Below are positions 8,097-15,707 of a stretch of DNA of 64,000 bases, in pieces. The notes under the pieces are model-generated. The model saw nothing but the letters and a program-made list of their open reading frames with translations, was not told the origin of the DNA and did no database searches. The DNA is from Akkermansiaceae bacterium (GTDB lineage: Bacteria > Verrucomicrobiota > Verrucomicrobiia > Verrucomicrobiales > Akkermansiaceae), in contig SUVK01000005.1 of NCBI GenBank assembly GCA_015062055.1, forward strand, positions 21,207 to 85,206. Direction: 5' to 3'. Position numbers and translations under genes: made by a program. Every line of letters begins with the position of its first letter. The stretch's first letter is position 1.

Positions 8097-9512
8097 TCAA
8101 GTGTGCTTAAAAACGGTGGCTTCTTTTTCGTTGGTATGCACCTCGGGCTTATGTTTGCTCAAAAACGCCATGCTGCGCTCCATATCATGCAGCAATAAGT
8201 CTGCTAAATCCATGGTAACACCACGGCGCACCATCACGCGCATCACGACGATATCCTCAACATTTGCGGGCAGGCTGAACGCCGGAACCTGCCAACCGCG
8301 TGTGCGCAGGCGGTCCGACAGCTCGTAGAGATTGTAGCCGGGCTCATACCCTTTTTTCATATAGAAGCATACGGCCGGAATGTCGGTTTGCGGGTTGCCC
8401 GTGGCAATGAACTCAAACTTGCCGAGCTTGGCGATTTTTTTGTGCAAATAGGCTGCGACATCGTAGGCTGCTTGGTGCACACGCTTGTAACCCTCTCTGC
8501 CCAAATGCACAAAGGTGTAGTATTGCGAAATGACTTGCCCCGCGGGCCGCGAGAAATTAAGAGCAATGGTGGGTATGCTGCCACCCAAATAATTAACGGC
8601 AAAGCAGAGCTCTTGCGGCATGTCGGCCACGGTTCGCCAAAGCACCCAGCCGCATCCCACCGGTGCTAAACCGTATTTGTGACCACTCGAGCTGATGGAT
8701 TTTATACGCGGTAATCGGAAGTCGAAGCGAATCTCCGGTGCCAGGAAAGGGGCCAAGAAACCGCCGCTGGCGGCATCCACGTGCACATCGACATCCGGCC
8801 CGCCCGTGGCTGCCAATTTATCGAGTGCTTGGCAAATAGGCTCGGGAAACTCGTATTGACCGGTGTAGGTAACACCAAATGTGGGCACCACGCAAATGGT
8901 GTTTTCATCTACACGTTTCAGCATTTCTGCTTCATCCATACAATAGCGACCATGCGCCATGGGTACTTCGCGTATTTCGACATCCCAATAGCGGCAGAAC
9001 TTGTGCCAGCATATTTGCACGGGGCCGCATACGAGGTTCGGTTTGTCGGTTGGTTTGCCTTCCTTTTTGCGGCGCGCGCGCCAACGGTGCAGGGCTGCCA
9101 TACCACCCAGCATGCAGGCCTCGCTCGAGCCAATGGTCGAGCAGCCGATGACGTTGTTGAGGTCGGGTGCATTCCAGAGGTCGGCAATCATCCGCACACA
9201 ACGCTGCTCAATTTCTGCGCACTGCGGGTATTCATCCTTATCAATCATATTTTTGCTGATGCTCAAATCCATGAGCTTATGTACCTGCTCGTCATCCCAA
9301 GTTTGGCAGAAGGTGGCTAGGTTTTGACGGGCGTTACCGTCCAGCATCAATTCATCGCGAATGAGCTGGTAACATTCTTGAGCATGCATGGGAGAATGCG
9401 GAAACTGCTTGCCGGGCAAGGGCTTAGCGACATCTCCCGAGCCAAATATGCTGATGGGGTCATTTTCTGTAGAGCTTTTCATATACGAATGCTGACCACG
9501 AGCCGTTGCCAT
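8097..9512 (-). CDS. gadB: Glutamate decarboxylase (PLP-dependent), acid-resistance type
   Basis: Converts glutamate to GABA and CO2, consuming a cytoplasmic proton. Long stretches match the E. coli GadA/B family as I know it: [55 protein letters not shown]. The PLP lysine is residue 279 in [18 protein letters not shown]. The C-terminus ends FKHT, as in E. coli GadB, where the penultimate His seals the active site at neutral pH. The longest frame starts at TTG 9548, but that TTG is the first base of a TTGACA -35 box. The ATG at 9512 lies 7 nt after the matching -10 position and gives 471 residues, close to the 466 of E. coli. No glutamate/GABA antiporter gene is adjacent. Confidence 0.95.
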   Translation of the reverse strand: MATARGQHSYMKSSTENDPISIFGSGDVAKPLPGKQFPHSPMHAQECYQLIRDELMLDGNARQNLATFCQTWDDEQVHKLMDLSISKNMIDKDEYPQCAEIEQRCVRMIADLWNAPDLNNVIGCSTIGSSEACMLGGMAALHRWRARRKKEGKPTDKPNLVCGPVQICWHKFCRYWDVEIREVPMAHGRYCMDEAEMLKRVDENTICVVPTFGVTYTGQYEFPEPICQALDKLAATGGPDVDVHVDAASGGFLAPFLAPEIRFDFRLPRIKSISSSGHKYGLAPVGCGWVLWRTVADMPQELCFAVNYLGGSIPTIALNFSRPAGQVISQYYTFVHLGREGYKRVHQAAYDVAAYLHKKIAKLGKFEFIATGNPQTDIPAVCFYMKKGYEPGYNLYELSDRLRTRGWQVPAFSLPANVEDIVVMRVMVRRGVTMDLADLLLHDMERSMAFLSKHKPEVHTNEKEATVFKHT

Positions 9513-9519
9513 TTTCTCA

Positions 9520-9548
9520 AAAACAGGCAAAAAAGGGAACCGTGTCAA
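9520..9548 (-). promoter_or_regulatory. gadB promoter, predicted leaderless
   Basis: TTGACA (9548-9543), 17 bp, TGTTTT (9525-9520, weak), then 7 nt to the ATG. The geometry matches the other leaderless promoters in the window. Confidence 0.45.
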
Positions 9549-9557
9549 AAAATTGCA

Positions 9558-9586
9558 TTGTCATAGGGAAGATACTGTGGTATGGT
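9558..9586 (+). promoter_or_regulatory. Promoter of the 9594 gene, predicted leaderless
   Basis: TTGTCA (9558-9563), 17 bp, TATGGT (9581-9586), then 7 nt to ATG 9594. Its -35 box lies back to back with that of gadB, 9 bp apart, so one regulator could control both. Confidence 0.5.
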
Positions 9587-9593
9587 TTGCTGC

Positions 9594-10544
9594 ATGAGAG
9601 CAGCCCCGTTATTGTATACTTTGATGGCAACTATTTGTTGTAACGCTACAGCAGAGGAGCCGTTTTCTTGCGACTTGCCTGATGAGCTTATAACAGATTA
9701 TCAGCCCGAACAACCCACCCCCATGCAGGCACATTTGGCCGATGTGCAGGCTGTGTTGGCCGTGCTGACTCGCATCGCCTCAGCTTATGACCATTATGAA
9801 GGCCGGGGGACTCAGTCATGTAGGCTATCTGAGGCAGATATTGTCGAACGTTTGAAAGGCGCCACGGAAGAGCTGCGCCCCATATGCGCCCGTTTGCGGG
9901 CCTTGCCCCCTGATGAATTGCGCCGACTTTGCCTGCTGGCAGATGCCATAGCATGGCAAGCCGATTGGGTGAAAGATACCTATAGGAGTACTCATGGAAA
10001 AGACCTTATCTACCCTGAACACTTGGGTTTGGAAATAGTGGCCGAGTTGAGTGACATCATCTTACGTAAATTACAGCGCTCGTCAACCTCTCAAGAGCAT
10101 GTGGACGCATTGTTGGAGCTGCTCTCGCTATTCGGTGGGGTGGATTATCTGCCCGTGCCCCGCAGATTGTTAGATTGCCGCATTGCCAAGGATTACAAAA
10201 CGGCCTACAATTTTTTTGAAGAATTTACGGCAGCCTGTCTCTTGAGCGATGACGAGGCTTGCATTAAGCGCTTAAATGAGTTGGCTCCGGTATTGGATTA
10301 TCTTTTACAAGGGGGCGAGGCGGACCGCCTTCGAATAGGGGCGTTGGCGTGCGCGTACAGATGCGCTGCCTACAAATCTGAAAAGCCGCGACTGATTGCA
10401 GAAGTGGTGGGGGGAGCTGATGACGCACGAAAAGCGACCTTCATGAAACGCCACGCTGCTTTGCAGCCGTTTTTTGAGAAATTGCCGGCGCTCAAAGACT
10501 TCTTTTATATGTTCTCGTGTGTGCGTTACGCAGAAAAATGGTGA
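9594..10544 (+). CDS. Unknown exported protein
   Basis: 316 residues. The start at 9594 is preferred over ATG 9582 because 9582 lies inside the predicted -10 box and because MRAAPLLYTLMATICCNATA is a good signal peptide (cleavage likely after NATA). The mature part is helical, rich in Leu, Ala, Arg and acidic residues, without recognisable motifs or repeats. It ends FFYMFSCVRYAEKW. It is divergent from gadB across a very short shared promoter region. The function is unknown; a periplasmic location is likely. Confidence 0.7.
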   Translation: MRAAPLLYTLMATICCNATAEEPFSCDLPDELITDYQPEQPTPMQAHLADVQAVLAVLTRIASAYDHYEGRGTQSCRLSEADIVERLKGATEELRPICARLRALPPDELRRLCLLADAIAWQADWVKDTYRSTHGKDLIYPEHLGLEIVAELSDIILRKLQRSSTSQEHVDALLELLSLFGGVDYLPVPRRLLDCRIAKDYKTAYNFFEEFTAACLLSDDEACIKRLNELAPVLDYLLQGGEADRLRIGALACAYRCAAYKSEKPRLIAEVVGGADDARKATFMKRHAALQPFFEKLPALKDFFYMFSCVRYAEKW

Positions 10545-10575
10545 GTTTTACGGGGGGAAGAAGCATACTTTACGC

Positions 10576-10604
10576 TTTTCAAACAGGGGAAAATATGCTA
10601 GGCT
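10576..10604 (+). promoter_or_regulatory. Candidate rimO promoter, short leader
   Basis: TTTTCA (10576), 17 bp, TAGGCT (10599-10604), 6 nt to the ATG. The boxes match consensus poorly. An overlapping -10 alternative is TATGCT at 10594. Confidence 0.3.
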
Positions 10605-10610
10605 ACGGCC

Positions 10611-11990
10611 ATGGCAGCAAGTTTTGCAATCATTTCATTGGGCTGTGCCAAGAATCTGGTGGATTCTGAGGTGATGGCTGACCGTCTTTTGGGGGCCGGT
10701 TTTACCAAGGTGGAGCCCGACCGGGCAGAGGCGCTTATCATTAACACCTGCGCCTTCATTGACCCCGCCAAGCAAGAGGCCATTGATACCATTTTTGCTG
10801 CTACCCGCGCCCGCGACGAGGGCGAAGCCCCCACCGAGCAAAAGATTTTGGTAGCGGGGTGTCTTTCCCAACGCTATGCCAACGACCTTGTGAAGCTGAT
10901 GCCCGAGGTGGACTGTTTTATCGGCGTAGACAAAGTGCTTGACGTGGTGGAAATTGTCAATGCCACGATGAGCGGAACGGGTGAGAAGGTGTACAGTACC
11001 AAGGTTTCCAAACTGATGCCGGATTTCGGCGATACTCGCTACCGCTTGACAGGTAAGCATTTTGCCTATGTCAAGATTGCCGAGGGGTGCAACCACGCCT
11101 GTGCCTATTGCGTGATACCGCGCATACGTGGCGGGCACCGCAGTCGCCCGCAAGCAAGCATCATGCGCGAGGTGCGCGCCTTGGTAGAGGCCGGGGTAAA
11201 GGAGATTAACCTCATAGCCCAGGACACAACCTATTACGGTATGGATAAATGGGAGGGCGGTGCCACCAAGACCAGCGGGGTAGACTCCGCCCGTGGCGAA
11301 TCATTGGCAACCCTGCTGCGAGAGATTAATGCCCTGCCGGGGGAGTTTTGGGTGCGTGTGCTTTATACCCACCCCGCCCATTGGAGCCAAGAGCTTATCG
11401 ATGTATTTGCCACCTGCGATAAGGTGGTGAAATATGTAGACATACCCTTGCAGCACATAGCTGCCCATATTCTTGAAGAACAACGCCGTAAGACCGACGG
11501 CGACTATATTCGCAATCTCATACGCGATCTTCGCGCTGCTGTGCCCGGCATTGGTCTGCGCACCACCTTTATCAGCGGTTTGCCCGGTGAAAATGAAGAA
11601 GACCACGCCGAGCTGCGAGACTTTATCCGCGAGTTCCGTTTTGAGCGGGCAGGGGTATTCCCTTATTCTAAAGAAGAGGGTTCTTTAGCGGCCAAGATGA
11701 AAAACCAAGTACACCACGCCACCCGCAAACGCCGAGCTAACGAGCTGTCCATGATTTTGGCCGGTATTGCAGATGAGATTGGTCAAGAGTGTGTTGGGCA
11801 AACCCTCCGTGTGCTGGTAGATGCGCCCGGCATTGCTCGCGGACCGTGGGATGCGCCCGATGTTGACGGCACCATCCATGTAGACCCCGCCTTGCCCGTA
11901 GGTGAGTTTGCCGATGTGCTCATTACAGATTCTATCGCCTACGAGCTTTTTGCCGAAGGTGCGGTCGATATGCCCGATGACGAGGAATAA
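10611..11990 (+). CDS. rimO: Ribosomal protein S12 methylthiotransferase RimO
   Basis: Radical SAM enzyme that adds a methylthio group to the conserved aspartate of ribosomal protein S12. The N-terminal domain has the three cluster cysteines C12 (SLGCAKN), C47 (NTCAF) and C84 (AGCLSQRY). The radical SAM motif C160-x3-C164-x2-C167 (EGCNHACAYC) is followed by IPRIRGGHRSRP, and a C-terminal TRAM-like region starts near 390. SLGCAKNLVDSE and the overall layout favour RimO over the tRNA enzyme MiaB. At 459 residues it is slightly longer than usual. A 22-residue insert (WEGGATKTSGVDSARGES) follows DTTYYGMD. The gene appears monocistronic and convergent with the helicase gene. Confidence 0.93.
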   Translation: MAASFAIISLGCAKNLVDSEVMADRLLGAGFTKVEPDRAEALIINTCAFIDPAKQEAIDTIFAATRARDEGEAPTEQKILVAGCLSQRYANDLVKLMPEVDCFIGVDKVLDVVEIVNATMSGTGEKVYSTKVSKLMPDFGDTRYRLTGKHFAYVKIAEGCNHACAYCVIPRIRGGHRSRPQASIMREVRALVEAGVKEINLIAQDTTYYGMDKWEGGATKTSGVDSARGESLATLLREINALPGEFWVRVLYTHPAHWSQELIDVFATCDKVVKYVDIPLQHIAAHILEEQRRKTDGDYIRNLIRDLRAAVPGIGLRTTFISGLPGENEEDHAELRDFIREFRFERAGVFPYSKEEGSLAAKMKNQVHHATRKRRANELSMILAGIADEIGQECVGQTLRVLVDAPGIARGPWDAPDVDGTIHVDPALPVGEFADVLITDSIAYELFAEGAVDMPDDEE

Positions 11991-12001
11991 TAGCTGCTTT
12001 G

Positions 12002-12018
12002 GGCTCAGCCGTTGAGCC
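12002..12018. terminator. Weak hairpin between rimO and helicase gene
   Basis: 6-bp stem GGCTCA / TGAGCC with a 5-nt loop between convergent genes; no T-run. Confidence 0.25.
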
Positions 12019-12023
12019 GCGCC

Positions 12024-14024
12024 TTAATCATCAAGCAAGGAGCGGAAAGAAGAAATTGCCTCGGCACAATCTTCTTCGCTCAGGGGCGTTTTCATGAGTT
12101 CATCGTAGTCTACGAACTCGTATAGCCTGTTCGGTATCTCCATGATAAAGCAAGAGGGCTTGCAGCGTTCTTCGGCTCCATAGCGAGTGCGCTTGGCACA
12201 GTAGGTCATGGTAAGACGCTCTCGGGCACGCGTAATGCCTACGTAGAAAAGCCGCCTCTCTTCATCTAAATTGCCTTCGTCTACCGAGCGTGTGTGCGGC
12301 AGCAGCCCATCTTCTACACCGACAATGTACACGTGTGGAAACTCCAAGCCTTTGGCGGCGTGCATGGTAATGAGGCAAACCCCGCTTTTTGACTCGATGT
12401 CGTCGTCATCGCGGTCGTTGTCCAAGTTGATTTTCGAGAGAAAGTCCGTGAGTTTTGCCCCCGGCAGCCAGAACTGGCGCAGGGCACCTTTAATATCGTC
12501 AATGGCTGATTGGCGGCGATTTTTTTCTTCCTCGGTCTTGCAGTTGCGAGAGATATATTCCTCGTACTCTGTTTCTTTGAGGAAGTCGCTGAGGATGTCT
12601 TCAAAAGAGCGTTCACTTTCGGCAAACTCGGTGCCATATCGCGTTACCAGCTCGGTGAAGGCATTGATGCTGTTTTGCGAGCGTGTAGAGCACTCTGCTA
12701 GGAACGACAAATCCAGCAGAGTGGCCCAAATGCTTTTCTTATTTTCGCGGCTCCAATCAATGGCAAAGGTGGCCGTGTTGGGGCTGATACCGCGCGGCGG
12801 GGTGTTGAGCACACGCAGCAGGTGTAAATCTGCATCGGGATTATCCATCAGCTGTAGGTAACTGATGAGGTCTTTTACCTCTCTGCGGTCGAAAAAGCTT
12901 TTGGTGCCGACCATGCGGTAGGGTATGTGGTGCTCTCGCAGGGCCATTTCTAATGCGCGACTTTGGGCATTGGCGCGAAAAAGCACGGCAAAGGCCTCCC
13001 ATGGTAATTTTTCGCGCACACGCAGCTGCTCGATTTCGTCGGCTATAAACTCCGCCTCATCTTCGGGGCCGGGCATGGCCAGCAGTCGCACGGGGTATTT
13101 GCCTTCTTTGTTGGTGCGAAGCGTTTTTTCTCTGCGTCCGGCATTGTTGCGAATCACGATATTGGCGCAATCCAGCACTTGTTTGGTGCAGCGGTAGTTT
13201 TCCTCGAGTTTAATGACGGTGGGGTTGGGGAAGAAGCTCTCGAAGTCGAGGATGTTCGATATTTGAGCCCCTCGCCAGCCATAGATGGACTGGTCGTCAT
13301 CGCCCACCACGCACACATTATGCTCGGGGCCTACCAGCTGGCGCAGTAAGCTCATCTGCAATGAGTTGGTGTCTTGAAACTCGTCTACCGTGATAAAAGT
13401 AAAACGGCGGTTCCATTTGTCGTGCACATCGGGGTAACAGCGCAATAATCGCTCTGTAAGGATGAGCAAGTCATCAAAGTCTACGGCGTTTTGGGCTTTC
13501 AGTTCGCGCTGGTAGGCGCCTGCCACGGCCGAGATGAGAGAGTCTTCTATCGCCTTGTAGTCAAGCCCCTGATTGCGCACGCGGGAGTATTCGGCAATTA
13601 CTTGCGCGGGCTCCAGTTTTTCGCGGCGGGCACCGTACTCCATGATAAGGCGTTTGAGTAGCCCATTTTGGTCGCTGCCGGTGTAAATGGAGAAGTTTTC
13701 TTTGTAGCCGAGTCTGCCGATGTCTTGCCGCAAAATGCGCACGCAGAGAGAATGGAATGTGCAAACCGTCATTTTGCGTGCAGCTTTGCGGTCTACAAGC
13801 CCCGCCACACGGTCTGCCATTTCGTTGGCTGCTTTGTTGGTAAAGGTAAGGGCCAAGATACCCGCCGGGTTGGCCCCTTGTGCAATCATGTTGGCAATGC
13901 GGCATGTAACTGTGCGCGTTTTGCCGGTGCCGGCTCCCGCCAATATCAGCACCGGCCCATGCAGTGTTTGAACGGCTTGCTTTTGGGCCGCATTTAAGCT
14001 GTTGATGTCGAATTTTTCTGCCAT
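12024..14024 (-). CDS. UvrD/Rep/PcrA-family 3'-5' DNA helicase
   Basis: 666-residue superfamily 1A helicase. Motifs in order: Q motif (LNAAQKQAV), Walker A at 30-36 (GAGTGKT), Ia (LTFTNKAANEMADRV), II (VDEFQDTNSLQ), III (GDDDQSIYGWRGA), IV (LEENYRCTKQVL), V (ITMHAAKGLEFPHVYIVGVEDGLLPH) and VI (RLFYVGITRARERL). All catalytic residues are present. The length is closer to Rep (about 670) than to UvrD (about 720), but family-level assignment is safer. It probably unwinds DNA in repair or replication restart. The ATG is at 14024 with a good promoter and a leader of about 22 nt without a Shine-Dalgarno site. Confidence 0.92.
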   Translation of the reverse strand: MAEKFDINSLNAAQKQAVQTLHGPVLILAGAGTGKTRTVTCRIANMIAQGANPAGILALTFTNKAANEMADRVAGLVDRKAARKMTVCTFHSLCVRILRQDIGRLGYKENFSIYTGSDQNGLLKRLIMEYGARREKLEPAQVIAEYSRVRNQGLDYKAIEDSLISAVAGAYQRELKAQNAVDFDDLLILTERLLRCYPDVHDKWNRRFTFITVDEFQDTNSLQMSLLRQLVGPEHNVCVVGDDDQSIYGWRGAQISNILDFESFFPNPTVIKLEENYRCTKQVLDCANIVIRNNAGRREKTLRTNKEGKYPVRLLAMPGPEDEAEFIADEIEQLRVREKLPWEAFAVLFRANAQSRALEMALREHHIPYRMVGTKSFFDRREVKDLISYLQLMDNPDADLHLLRVLNTPPRGISPNTATFAIDWSRENKKSIWATLLDLSFLAECSTRSQNSINAFTELVTRYGTEFAESERSFEDILSDFLKETEYEEYISRNCKTEEEKNRRQSAIDDIKGALRQFWLPGAKLTDFLSKINLDNDRDDDDIESKSGVCLITMHAAKGLEFPHVYIVGVEDGLLPHTRSVDEGNLDEERRLFYVGITRARERLTMTYCAKRTRYGAEERCKPSCFIMEIPNRLYEFVDYDELMKTPLSEEDCAEAISSFRSLLDD

Positions 14025-14053
14025 ATATACCGCGCGCTATCAGCGGGCGCACC

Positions 14054-14082
14054 ATGATAGCACACCCCCTGCGTTTTCTCAA
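14054..14082 (-). promoter_or_regulatory. Helicase gene promoter
   Basis: TTGAGA (14082-14077), 17 bp, TATCAT (14059-14054); ATG 29 nt further. Confidence 0.55.
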
Positions 14083-14102
14083 GCGAGAAATGCCGATGCC
14101 TC

Positions 14103-15074
14103 TTAATTGCTGTATTCGGCTCCGGCTTTCTTGAGCATTTCTTTAACTTCTTTTTCTGATGGAGGACAAAGATCTAAGGGGCGATTGCCCTCTTTGTCTT
14201 TCATATTGACATTGCCGCCCCCGGCAATGACTTCCTGTAGTGCCCCTTTATTGATTTCCGCGCCGTCCCAGTGAAGAATAGAACCGTCGGGTAGGGTTTC
14301 CCAGCCACCGGTGGTGCACATGTGTGCAATATAGTACATAACAGCATTTTCGCCTTTGTTGTTACGAATATTAGGGTTGGCACCTGCTTTTATCAACGCG
14401 CGGATGATTTCGGGAAATTTGCAAAATTCATCCATTAACGGTGTATTGCCCTCATCATCTTGTGCGTTAACATCCAATCCGTGTTTAACGAAAAATGCCA
14501 CCATGTCGGGGTGCCCGCCATCCGTAACATGGTGCAGGGCGCTTTTCGAGGAATTCGGGGCTTTATCGGTTACTTTGGCGCCGGATTTCAGCAAAAGTTC
14601 AGCACAGGCAAGCGGCTCTTTGCTGTATATCTCAATGTAGTTGAAAATGTTGCCGAAATACGAGTCGGGTGGGGGTATCTTTGCCCCGGCATCGAGCAAG
14701 GCTTGTATACATTGAGGGTAGCCCACCCTCACCGCTTTTTGGAACTCAACATCGTGAATCCGTGCTCCCGCCTTCAATAAGGCGGTGATGATGGTGGTAT
14801 CTCCGTCACAGACTTCAAGGGCATAATACAAAGGAGAGGAGAACTCGGGCAACTCGGGCGTAGAATACGTTTCGTTGGGGTCGGCGCCATCATTCAAAAG
14901 CTCGATAACTTCTTGTGTGTTTTTATGAATGATGGCTCGCTGTAAATCCGTTGCCTGATGCGGAATGTTAACTCCGTTGATAACTTCAGATGCTGAGTTC
15001 TGTTGCATTTGCTGCAAGCAAGAGACACTTGCAAGCGATGCTGCTGTTGCAAGAATGAGAGGGAGTGTTTTCAT
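14103..15074 (-). CDS. Exported ankyrin-repeat protein
   Basis: 323 residues. The N-terminus (MKTLPLILATAASLASVSC) is a signal peptide. Cys19 could be lipidated, although the -3 residue is Ser rather than Leu. Ankyrin repeats follow: LQRAIIHKNTQEVIELLNDG, PLYYALEVCDGDTTIITALL, FQKAVRVGYPQCIQALLDAG, ALHHVTDGGHPDMVAFFVKH, then NTPLMDEFCKFPEIIRALIK and later copies. These are protein-binding scaffolds, so a binding or structural role in the envelope is likely. The start overlaps the upstream stop by 4 nt (ATGA), which suggests translational coupling. It is the last gene of the long minus-strand run that begins at 22218. Confidence 0.85.
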   Translation of the reverse strand: MKTLPLILATAASLASVSCLQQMQQNSASEVINGVNIPHQATDLQRAIIHKNTQEVIELLNDGADPNETYSTPELPEFSSPLYYALEVCDGDTTIITALLKAGARIHDVEFQKAVRVGYPQCIQALLDAGAKIPPPDSYFGNIFNYIEIYSKEPLACAELLLKSGAKVTDKAPNSSKSALHHVTDGGHPDMVAFFVKHGLDVNAQDDEGNTPLMDEFCKFPEIIRALIKAGANPNIRNNKGENAVMYYIAHMCTTGGWETLPDGSILHWDGAEINKGALQEVIAGGGNVNMKDKEGNRPLDLCPPSEKEVKEMLKKAGAEYSN

Positions 15075-15706
15075 CGTTTCGGGTAAACTTTAATCATGTC
15101 GCCTGTTTGCTTGTAGGATACCCCTTGTTCTGAAACGGTAGCAGAGTAGGGGGCCTGGTAACCGGATAATCCGGCGCGGAAGCTGAATGTGCCATCTTCT
15201 TCCCATTGTCCGCCACTCAAGGCAAAACGTGTTTGTCTTGTTTCGGTAATGAGGGTGCCATCCTCTTCTTTGCCGAGAAGGTTGGTGTATTCTTCAGTCA
15301 CAGAAAGTTTTTTGAGGTTTGCGCCGCTGATGGAGGTATCGGATAATGCGGCAACCGGGCAGAACGCATAATTGAATCTCCCCGTGGGTATTACCAGCCA
15401 TTTACCATCGGGCGACCACGGTTGTTTGATGATATTTTCGTGGTAGATGGACGATGGGCAGAAAAGCGGAGTGAGGGTGATTTCTCGCCCGTCTTTCATG
15501 ATGATTACAATCTCTTTGGCAACTGAGATTTCGGTCCGTTCGCGGTGGCGAATCCCACGGTATACTAATTCGGCACGGCCATCGGGCGCGGGGCAGCGCA
15601 ATTCTGTATTCACGAAGCAATCTTCGTCGTAAATCAAGGGTGTTTGCGGCTCGCTTGCGAGGCAGAGCGGCGCAAATAAGATGCTGAATAGGAGTGTGTT
15701 TTTCAT
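15071..15706 (-). CDS. Unknown exported protein
   Basis: 211 residues with signal peptide MKNTLLFSILFAPLCLA (cleavage before SEPQTP). The mature part is beta-rich (VYRGIRHRERTEISVAKEIVIIM, WSPDGKWLVIPTGRFNYAF). The WSPDGKWL phrase recalls beta-propeller repeats but occurs once. The start lies 1 nt after the hrpB stop and the end overlaps the ankyrin gene, so the three are co-transcribed. The function is unknown. Confidence 0.75.
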   Translation of the reverse strand: MKNTLLFSILFAPLCLASEPQTPLIYDEDCFVNTELRCPAPDGRAELVYRGIRHRERTEISVAKEIVIIMKDGREITLTPLFCPSSIYHENIIKQPWSPDGKWLVIPTGRFNYAFCPVAALSDTSISGANLKKLSVTEEYTNLLGKEEDGTLITETRQTRFALSGGQWEEDGTFSFRAGLSGYQAPYSATVSEQGVSYKQTGDMIKVYPKR

Positions 15707-15707
15707 A

